From Gymnopilus junonius (taxonomy: Eukaryota > Basidiomycota > Agaricomycetes > Agaricales > Galerinaceae), in contig JADNYJ010000710.1 in the NCBI GenBank assembly GCA_015501075.1, forward strand, positions 1 to 15,356: a stretch of DNA of 15,356 nucleotides, given 5' to 3'. The translations under genes and the position numbers were made by a program. Below the pieces are notes generated by a model, which was not told where the DNA came from, searched no databases, and saw only the letters and a program-made list of their open reading frames with translations. Numbering within the stretch: position 1 is the first letter of the stretch; each line of letters begins with the position of its first letter. Below, piece by piece: positions 8,046 to 15,356 of the stretch.

Positions 8046-9919
8046 TCAAACATCTACCAAGCCTCCACTCATACTCCTCCGAACGACCCTCACAACACTC
8101 ACCACTCCTCTCCCACCTGCTCGCCCGCCAGCTGCGACTTTCCTCGCACACCAGTGAATTCCGTAAACAAGGAATTGCAGGCTCATGATAATGCCGACTA
8201 GGAAAGACAGCATGAGGACCGCGGAGGGCCAGGCATCGTAGGCTACGATGCCGAGAATGCCATGAGAGAGAGGGCGGAGAGGAAGGTGCAGAAGGTGGGT
8301 GTACGTGAGGATAAGGAGAAGAAGAAGTGGGAGGAGTAGAGGTCGCGTGAACGGGACTGGGGAAAGATAGTTTGGTCGGTTGGGTGAGGACCAGGAAGAG
8401 ACACAGTTTGGGATGACGTACCATAAATGTGGGTAAGTCAGCCCAGCCGTATCGGAGGAGAAACCATGCATCGCAGGCGATCCCGAGGCCGGAGGCGATG
8501 CTGCTTGTGGCGATTGCGCTTTTAGCCCAGGAGTCGACGTTGAAGATAGATCCGGGGATATAGAGAAGACGGCGGTGTCGACACTGTAGCATATAAATCG
8601 GTCAATGAAGTAACTTTTTAAATCGAACTGGAACATACGCCGCCAGTGCAAGGAGCTGAATGACAGGCAGGTACATAAGCCATTGAATATCCGTAATCAA
8701 AGGAAAAAAAAACAAATAAACGTACCAATCCACCAATGAACGTCCACTCCGCCTGCAGTCTCCTGGCTACCGGCTCAAAGTCTTCCTCCCGCTCTGCTGC
8801 TGACATTTCACGATACATGGTCACTGAAGATAGGACGCGCTCGATCCTTGTCATGTTAGGCGGCACGGTGATTTTCTCCGTGTATAGTGGGAGAGGAAGA
8901 TCGGAGAAGGCGACCCAACCATCACCACCAGAGTCGAAATTTATGTATTCGCCGGAGCCTGATAGGTACGGTGGGCTCTCCGAATATGGGTCTTCTTCAT
9001 CCACACAGGTGTTGCTGTGGTCGTCTTGTTGATTTTCAGGGGAGATTCGTCATCAGTCTCATAGGAAGAAATGTCGTCGTCCGAGTTGATGGCGTATCCT
9101 TTTACTTTTCGTCGTCGGATTCCAGACTGGGAGGAGAAGATGTGAAGTGTTCCACTGAAAGGTCATCCAATGGGTTATGGTCTGTCCTGACAGAGGCCGA
9201 GTCATCGGTATCATCTGACGTTTGCACTTTCAGTATCTATTTGGTTGACAGAAAGCTTGCAACTAACGCACCTCCTGAACTACCGCTGTCCTGCCAGGGT
9301 GGTTTGGTCCTGTTCTCGTAATCCCGTTCGTCGCAACCCTCAGGCGCCTTTATCCTCAATCGAAGTACGGCACCTCTCTGGGGCCTTCCTCGACTGGACG
9401 CGCCAGCGCGCTCAACACTACGACACTGTAGCTTGACTTCGAGCTCTGGTAAGCGGAAACAATGTCAGTCAATGCAAGGGAGAAGAATATTCTGATGACT
9501 AACTCGAGTCCGTCCCCTGCTTCTTTAGTAGCTCGCCGAGGCAGTGTGATGCGGAAGCGACAAGGATCTTCCGTTTCTTCTTCTTGCTTTGTGAACGGTA
9601 CCAGACTTGAAGGTGTACTTGAGAAGAAGAGCGGGCGTCGGAGCTGTTAAAAGGTTTAGTTAATCCTGACTTGAGCTTTTCCGTCTTGCAGGCTTGAACG
9701 CTCACAATTTGAAGATTTCCTTTTGGTTGACACATTGGCCGTCGACTCCCAGAGTCGTTTCGTAGGTGTAATGTTTGTCGACTTCCACAGTCACGATTGG
9801 GCGCCACGCCTTTTCAGGGCGCATAAGGCGCAAGCCTCTAATAGGATAACTGCGTAAAAAAAGGGCTTAGTATCAATCGAAGGATTCAAACGCAAAACTT
9901 CTTACTGGTTAGGTGCCAT
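8046..9919 (-). CDS. C2-like domain protein with acidic linker and C-terminal membrane helices
   Basis: Eight coding exons on the minus strand: 9919-9906, 9849-9706, 9643-9504, 9445-9272, 9226-8726, 8655-8639 (only 17 nt), 8583-8422, 8356-8046. Start ATG 9919 (MAPNHYPIRGLRLMRPEKAW) is fixed by intron phase. The N-terminal roughly 165 residues look like a C2-type beta sandwich: WRPIVTVEVDKHYTYETTLG, VHLQVWYRSQSKKKKRKILV, LGELLKKQ, LEVKLQCRS, GAVLRLRIKAPEG. A long Asp/Ser/Glu-rich linker follows. The C terminus has about four hydrophobic segments: FIGGLLLALAAVDTAVFSI, IASGLGIACDAWFLLRYGW, the SSHFFFSLSSRTPTFCTFLS region, and AVLMLSFLVGIIMSLQFLVY. Recruitment of an integral membrane protein to lipids or partners through C2 is a reasonable inference; I know no named function. 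Breaks: one base missing near 8552-8557 (C4/GG) and near 8256-8257 (T2). In the linker, either two missing bases (near 9106-9109 and 9039-9042) or one 91-nt intron (9105-9015). The gene faces the acyl-CoA synthetase divergently. Confidence 0.65.
8639..8655 (-). other. 17-nt micro-exon within the first membrane helix
   Basis: The micro-exon encodes LLALA plus two bases of the next codon. It is bounded by an intron of 70 nt (8725-8656, GTACGT to TTCAG) and one of 55 nt (8638-8584, GTATGT to TACAG). Including it keeps frame with the previous exon (phase 0) and with the next (phase 2), and completes one hydrophobic helix across three exons. Confidence 0.7.
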
Positions 9920-9922
9920 GGT

Positions 9923-9992
9923 CTGGAAGTAGGATATTGGCAGTAAGAACGGGTCGGAATACATGGTACACGGCTTACTCTTGTTCGTCCAT
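9923..9992 (-). promoter_or_regulatory. Probable 5' leader intron and upstream ATG of the C2-membrane gene
   Basis: Directly upstream of ATG 9919 lies a well-formed 56-nt intron (9978-9923, GTAAGC to TTCCAG). It is preceded by a 14-nt stretch starting with another ATG in good context (ACCATGG, ATG at 9992-9990). Spliced as written, that upstream ATG is out of frame with the main protein. It would therefore be a short uORF, or, if one base is missing from the sequence, the true start in an additional first exon. Confidence 0.45.
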
Positions 9993-11007
9993 GGTGTTAT
10001 GTTTCGCTAAAGAGACATGATATGGTTACACAAGATGTGGAAGTCGTTGGTAAGGACGAAGCCCAGGTCGGCCAGCAATCACGGTAGGCTGTGCAGTGCT
10101 GTGCCTGGGACAGCCCTGGGCTCTTCGGCGAAGTCCGAAGTTGCAATCAACGTTGAGCTCGCCAGTTTTCGCCACAGACGACTCCTTCATCTCCTGCTCA
10201 GTGTGGTCGTCGGCTCTTGAGGCCTACTCTCTAAACGAATGATACATCACGATAAGCTACCATTTTTATTTCAAGTCTCTCAACCTTTCTTGAAACGTCT
10301 TCGATAAGCAGGCTATGGGGTTGTCGATTCCCAATGACTGAGCCAAGCACAGACCGCGTCTCTTTGGCTGATTTGCCCAGCCAGAGTCATTGAGTTGGAG
10401 GCTTATTGGGTATTACTATATAATCTTGTTATGAGGGAGAAGATTTCAGAGATGCTGACATCACATCCGTCGTCTTTCTTGGAATGACGATTATGGCAAC
10501 GTATGGTACGTTTTTCGTTTTCTTTTTCTAGCGCATTAATGCTTAATTTCTTCGAAGTAGAACCTCTTAAAGTTCGTACATACAGTGATGAAAAGCGACA
10601 GTTATGGGCCTGTCGTAGCCGGATTACCCATGGTGGATATAACAATCGGCCTGTGACTGCAGACATCCTTTCAGTCGTCCGTGTATTGTAACAAATGCAG
10701 ATCTTCCACAATCGTTAATCCGGATTTTTTTGGACCTTTAGTGGTCGGAGCAGTGCAACAGTGAAAGTCAGCTAATATAATTTTAGCTCATATAAGACTT
10801 GCATAGGTCAGGCCGTCGGCGGCCAGAACAACAATCTCGGCAGCCTCAGCTTGAGAATGTTGCCAGTCTATTTTTACTACTCACGCTATCAAATACGTCA
10901 TACCGCAGCTCCAGGCAGTTCCTCGCCCCAATCCTTCCCAGCCAAAATACAGAAATTCGACGCTTCACACTTGTACTTGCATATTGAAGTACGAAAATAA
11001 CACTATC
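9993..11007. promoter_or_regulatory. 1-kb divergent intergenic region
   Basis: This region separates the C2-membrane gene (minus) from the acyl-CoA synthetase gene (plus). A TATAAG element (10791-10796) 212 bp before ATG 11008 may serve the latter. A GC-richer block at about 10050-10210 is open in a plus-strand frame (10017-10220) and in minus-strand frames. The products have no features I recognise; it may be a repeat remnant. The minus frame 10403-10711 and plus frame 10503-10691 overlap each other and show no gene evidence. Confidence 0.45.
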
Positions 11008-13428
11008 ATGAACAAGGCCGCACGACCAAAAGGATACTTTGGTAAAGGAACCGTCGAGGTTGCACCTCCCGAGCGTCCCGGCGAAGGAGGCATTCGTCGT
11101 CTAGAGGTCGAGAAAGACGCACTCGTTACCGAACCAGTACCAGGAGTTTCGACTATCCCTGACATAATATCCTACGCTGCACAAGAACATGGTCAGAAGA
11201 GAGCATTAGGATGGAGAGATGTGACAAACATTCACGAGGAAAGAAGCAGACCGAGAAAGTCGTGGACGGGAGGGAAACGACAGAGACCAAGACATGGAAG
11301 TATTTCGAACTTAGCGACTACCACTACATGGACTATTCTCAGTTCAGAGATGCTATATCTGAAATTGCTCGAGCATTGGTGGATTTTGGCATAGGGTCAG
11401 ACGATGTCTTTGATATCTTCGCCCAGACGAGGTGCGTCTTCTTCACCTTGCGCATTTTCTTTGACTTCTGAGGTAACTTGTAACCTCATATAGTCCCAGC
11501 TGGCAACTCATATCAAACGCATGCGCCCTTATATCTACTACGATCACCACTGCTTATGAGACTCTTGGTGAATCTGGTCTCGCCCACTCTTTGAACGAAC
11601 CTAAATGCGTCGCCATCTTCACCAACTCCGAACACCTACCAACCGTCCTCAAAGTTCTTCCTACATGTCCCACAGTCAAGTACGTCTTCTACGATGGACA
11701 TCCAGATACTTCGATCCTCGACAAAATCCAGTCCATACGTAAAACGAACTCGACTTCCTATGCAGCCGCTGCTTCAGGCGGTCAGACCTCATCCATACGT
11801 GCAGTTCACATCGACAAACTGCGTTCTATAGGACGAGATCTCCCTCTTTCCATCCTCACCTCTCGTCTCCCAACACCAGATACCAGAGCGTGCATCATGT
11901 ATACCTCGGGTTCAACTGGTGATCCAAAAGGCGTGATCTTGACGCACGGAAACTTGGTAGCGGCCGTTGCAGCTGTCAACTCTGTCTTTGGCCCGTACCT
12001 TCCTCCAGGCGGTCGCTACATCGCCTACTTGCCCCTATCCCATGTCCTTGAGTATGTTGTTGAGCTATGCGCCGTCTTCGTTGGAATAGCTTGCGGATAT
12101 GCTCATCCCAAAACGCTCACGGATGATAATATGAGGAATTGTGTAGGGGATTTGAGGGCGCTCAGACCGAACGTCATGTTTGGTGTTCCTGCTGTATGGG
12201 AAACGATACGGAAGGCGATCGTTTCTCAAGTCGATTCGGGAGGTTCTTTGGTTAAGAATTTATTCAACCTTGTGATTGGAGTGAAGAAGTTTGCGGGAGG
12301 ACGGGTACCGGTTCTCGATTGGGCCATTGACACTGTCCTGCTGAGTAGGATAAAGGAAACTGTCGGTGGGGATATACACTTCGCTGTAAATGGAGGGGCA
12401 GGAATTAGCAGGGATACCCAAGAATTTTTCAATCTCGCTGTCATGCCTTTGACGCAAGGTAAAGAACATTCCTGTGCCGACGTTTATTACAACTATTTAC
12501 GATAATTATTTAGGTTACGGTCTGACGGAAACTTGTGGAATGGGCGCTTTCCTACCGCCTGATCTTCTTTCTCCATCGACATACGGCACTGCCGGAGTTC
12601 CTGGGCCGTCTCTGGAAATCAAGCTCATTGACTGTCCCGAAATGGGATATTTCTCCAATCCAGAAGCTCAGGATGGTTCTGGGTTTTCAGATAGTGTCGG
12701 TGGTGCTTCTACATCGAATTCTTCCCATCTTCCCCAGGGAGAGATTTGTTTACGAGGCACGTCTTTGACGAAAGGATACTTTAATCGCCCAGATTTGAAT
12801 GCAGATGAGGAGATCTTCACCAAGAATGGATGGTTCAGGACGGGTGATATTGGCCAGTGGAATGTGGATGGAACGTTAAGCGTTATTGACAGGTCAGTGA
12901 TTTGGCATACTATGCTTGTATGAACCAGGCGACGACAATTGATGTTTGTTTTAGAAAGAAGAATTTAGTCAAGCTCAAGACTGGAGAGGTACGTCCTTCA
13001 TCGTCTTGTAGTCCACTTTTGAATAATTACCACTTCTAAATCAGTACATCGCCATTGAACGGCTCGAAACGATTTATGGTTCATCTGAATTCGTATCCAA
13101 TATCTGCGTCTACGCCACTTCCACCATGCCCCAACCTCTCGCCATCATCATACCCCGAGAAAAGAACCTGAGAAATGTGGTGGAGTCTTCCTCCTCTATG
13201 GACTTGTCGCAGATCTGCGCCGACAAAGCCGCGCGAGGGCTTGTATTGTACGATCTGACTCAGCTCGCCAAGAAAAATGGGTTTGCGAGGATGGAGGTTC
13301 CTTCGGATGTGATTTTGACTGCACAAGAGTGGACGTCGAAGAATGGATTGGTGACTGCTGCTGGGAAGGTAAATAGAGCGAAGATTGAGGATGAATTTAG
13401 GAAGGAGATCGAGAAATACCAGAAGTAA
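11008..13428 (+). CDS. Long-chain-fatty-acid--CoA ligase (ANL superfamily, Faa1/Faa4-like)
   Basis: Five exons: 11008-11431, 11494-12458, 12514-12892, 12955-12988 (34 nt), 13045-13428; about 728 aa, close to the roughly 700 aa of yeast Faa1/Faa4. The enzyme activates long-chain fatty acids with ATP and CoA through an acyl-AMP intermediate. Motifs in order: YTSGSTGDPKG (P-loop-like ATP motif, about 278-288), YLPLSHVLE, FGVPAVWETIRKAI, VNGGAGISRDTQEF, YGLTETCGM (about 465-473), GEICLRG, NGWFRTGDIG (about 568-577), RKKNLVKLKTGEY (linker and fatty-acyl signature) and the catalytic-Lys region AAGKVNRAKI near the C terminus. Start ATG 11008 fits family N-termini. There is no C-terminal SKL-type signal (it ends EKYQK), so ER, lipid droplet or plasma membrane is more likely than peroxisome. 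No transmembrane anchor is obvious. One frame break: a base is missing at the A run 11240-11242; everything before and after it is family-like. All four introns (55-62 nt) keep phase without adjustment. Confidence 0.93.
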
Positions 13429-13677
13429 AGAAATTTGAAGTAGGCGGTATAACCCTGTGCAATGGAATTTATTTTGTAATTTTATTTCCGCCTCATGGGG
13501 TCTATTTGTATGAAACAAACCCCAGCAATGATATGTTACGCCCCAAGACGGAGTTTGTGAATAAGTCGAGGGGCGCCAGACGTTTGCTAGACGTGTCAAT
13601 GACGCGTGATGAAGATAGCACACGTGCTACTATTGCACGACGCGTCAGTCACTCCTGTTACTGTCACTTCTACGTGT
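13429..13677 (+). promoter_or_regulatory. Short intergenic region with two ACGCGT boxes and a CACGTG
   Basis: The 249 bp between the acyl-CoA synthetase stop and the MPDU1 start contain ACGCGT at 13602-13607, CACGTG at 13621-13626 and ACGCGT at 13640-13645 (within the palindrome GACGCGTC, 13639-13646). All three lie within 45 bp just upstream of ATG 13678. ACGCGT is the MCB element of cell-cycle MBF-type factors and CACGTG a bHLH site; the assignment is by motif only. Their position argues that translation begins at 13678 or 13690 rather than at the in-frame ATG 13609. Confidence 0.45.
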
Positions 13678-14740
13678 ATGACCACGACCATGACCTCCAT
13701 CACTCGAAATCTCCCTTGGTTTGTCAAAGACCTGGGTGTATCCATCGTAGGAGAGGTAAGATGTGTAGATTTATTTACTGCATGTATATGTTTACCTATT
13801 CCCCCTATTCTACGTCCAGGAATGCTATACATCGCTCGTTGCCAACCTCAACGTATCTGATGTGAAATGCCTCAAGTATTCGTTATCCAAAGGCCTAGGT
13901 ATTGGGATAGTTATGGGGGGGTCGATCATGAAACTGCCGCAGGTTCTTTTGAGTAAGTTTCTTCTTGCCTTCTATTGGAAAAAAATTTAACGGGTTCCTG
14001 TCGTAGTTGCGAAAGCCCGTTCAGCTCGCGGACTCTCACTTTCTTCATATGTCCTTGAAACGCTTGCATACGCCATCACGCTATTCTACTCGATGAGGAA
14101 CCACTTTCCATTTTCAACCTATGGCGAAAATCTATTCCTTACGCAACAAAATATTCTCATCACCCTCCTCATCGTCTTCTATGCCCCAACGCATCAACGA
14201 AAATCTGAAGCAATGTTACTATCTACTGTTCTTGTCCTCATTGGCCTTGCTACACTCTACCTCGTACCTTTATCTTTTCTCTCCTTTCTCCAGGTTTCGA
14301 CTCTCCCTCTCTCGCTCGTGTCAAAAGTCCCGCAAATAAGGCAAAATTATCGTTCCAAATCGACTGGCCAACTCTCTTCATTTGCGGTGATAAGCCAGAT
14401 CGTCGGGTGCCTTGCTCGTCTGTATACCACAATGACTGAACTGGACGACCCCATTGTGTCAGCCGGATTCTTCCTCGCTCTTGTCCTGAACATGGTACTT
14501 GGAGCGCAATTGTGGATCTACAGGAACGATCGTGGCCTGAGCTCCATGCCAGAACCCGAGTTGAAGGAGATCCATGTTTCCAACGAATTTTGGAGTGGTG
14601 TTGCGGGTGATCGTGTTGCTGTGACCTCGCCTTCATCTACCATGTATCATCCGATGGCGTCGACGATTCAACACACCTCCAGATCATCACCTCCTCCAGG
14701 CCCACCATTAGGCAAACGATGGTCGCGCAAAGTCGAGTAA
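13678..14740 (+). CDS. MPDU1: MPDU1-type PQ-loop protein (mannose-P-dolichol utilization defect 1 homologue)
   Basis: Three exons: 13678-13755, 13820-13952, 14007-14740; 314 aa. Introns are 64 nt (GTAAGA to TCCAG) and 54 nt (GTAAGT to CGTAG). MPDU1 proteins are ER membrane PQ-loop proteins needed for use of dolichol-P-mannose and dolichol-P-glucose in N-glycosylation, GPI-anchor synthesis and O-mannosylation. Two PQ-loop repeats are clear: one with KLPQ at residues 64-67, followed by IAKARSARGLSLSSYVLE, and one with KVPQ at 177-180, followed by IRQNYRSKSTGQLSSFAV. About seven hydrophobic segments are visible, with NLPWFVKDLGVSIVGEECY at the N terminus. The C-terminal roughly 55 residues are Ser/Pro-rich and hydrophilic, longer than the 247-aa human protein and probably a cytosolic tail. 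ATG 13690 is an equally plausible start four codons later; ATG 13609 is less likely because it adds a non-conserved leader. No frame break is found, even across a G7 run at the end of 13861-13921. Confidence 0.92.
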
Positions 14741-15356
14741 TCTGGTTATGACTGACGTCGATCTTCCGCGACCTCCATATGTAGATTGTTTTCTGTCATA
14801 CCCCCTTCCCTTAACTTATTTGCGTTATTTAACATTCCGTGCCTTCTCAGAATTGTTCTCGTTCTCTATCCCTGATATCTTACACCGCCGCAAAATTATT
14901 GAATTTCGCAATACCGGCAGAAATGCATGACAGTCAATCAGTTTATGCTCTTCTTTGGGTGGACTTCTGGAAAAAATCTTGGTCGTCATAAAACAACGAC
15001 AAAAGGTGCGCTTTCCAATTACTTTCAGTTTTGGAATTTAATGAACACTCGACATTGGGTAGTTCTAGAGTTACATAGCACCTGGCGGGTATCTGTGACC
15101 TCACTGAGGGATGAATCGTTGGCCGCCATTCCAGACAACTTTTTTCGAAACCATAAGAATAGGCTGGCGGCTAGTTACTCCCAACACCGCGCTATCCAGA
15201 ACATAATAGAAATTGGCGATTCGCTATGAGCATCAGAGCGTGATTCTGCGAGGTTTATCCGCACTAGAGCCAATGTCAGGTCCTTCGCGTTTGTGCGGCC
15301 ACACAAAGCTTCGCGATTAAAAGACAGTCATTCTCAAGACTTCCGACATCAACATC
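14741..15356. other. 3' flank and unassigned right end of window
   Basis: After the MPDU1 stop there are 616 bp without a supported gene. The longest frame, 14927-15229 plus (100 aa), has no signal peptide, domain or motif that I recognise, and its base use resembles the surrounding non-coding DNA. The last 25 bases (CA- and TC-rich) could be the 5' leader of a gene to the right, which cannot be tested here. Confidence 0.4.

Noticed and set aside
9363..9643. Long minus-strand frame reading through exon 3, the intron and exon 4 of the C2 gene, ending near 9363
   Set aside because: It needs the 58-nt intron 9503-9446 to be retained and uses a different frame in both exons. The spliced model gives C2-like sequence with exact phase, so this frame is a shadow.
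14927..15229. 100-codon plus frame after MPDU1
   Set aside because: It has no domain, signal, promoter element or splice context. Frames of this length occur by chance here, so it is not called as a gene.
1..15356. Biosynthetic or secondary-metabolite gene cluster centred on the acyl-CoA synthetase
   Set aside because: The ligase is Faa-type, not an NRPS or CoA ligase of a pathway. No PKS, P450, methyltransferase or pathway regulator is present, and neighbours such as MPDU1 are housekeeping genes.

Overview
The window looks like nuclear DNA of a filamentous basidiomycete, most likely an agaric (Agaricomycetes). Genes are dense and on both strands. Each is cut by many short introns, mostly 45-70 nt, with GTRNGT-like donors and YAG/AAG acceptors. 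The proteins I recognise (fungal auxin-efflux-carrier-like transporter, Faa-type acyl-CoA synthetase, MPDU1 PQ-loop protein, U1-type zinc finger protein) are typical of such genomes. There are no operons, Shine-Dalgarno sites, rRNA, tRNA or CRISPR. All exon models come from reading splice sites, phase and family resemblance by eye.

Layout: (1) 1-653, minus, the N-terminal part of a U1-type zinc finger protein running off the left edge. (2) 1299-3984, plus, a six-exon auxin-efflux-carrier (AEC/PIN-like) membrane transporter with a very long Ser-rich cytosolic loop. (3) 3985-5859, a 1.9 kb gap with a simple repeat, a perfect 13-bp inverted repeat and a weak candidate minus-strand gene remnant. 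(4) 5860-7590, plus, a protein that resembles the helical N-terminal domain of MLKL/HeLo-superfamily cell-death proteins, followed by a disordered linker and a C-terminal Asn/Gly/Val/Ser motif reminiscent of amyloid signalling motifs. (5) 8046-9919, minus, a C2-like domain joined through an acidic linker to about four C-terminal membrane helices. (6) 11008-13428, plus, a long-chain acyl-CoA synthetase. (7) 13678-14740, plus, an MPDU1-type PQ-loop protein. The last 0.6 kb holds no gene I can support.

The genes do not form an obvious pathway; this looks like ordinary chromosomal neighbourhood. Acyl-CoA activation, the C2-membrane protein and MPDU1 are plausibly all endomembrane or lipid related, but that is only a loose theme.

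Two observations stand out. First, at least five conserved reading frames break in the same way: one base is missing, usually next to a short homopolymer (near 2063, 6608, 8256, 8555 and 11241; three more sites, at about 3584, 9041 and 9108, could be deletions or introns). The uniform direction points to systematic homopolymer under-calling in the assembly rather than independent pseudogenes. Second, the MLKL-like protein with an amyloid-like tail is a candidate effector of fungal regulated cell death and is the best candidate here for an undescribed system.
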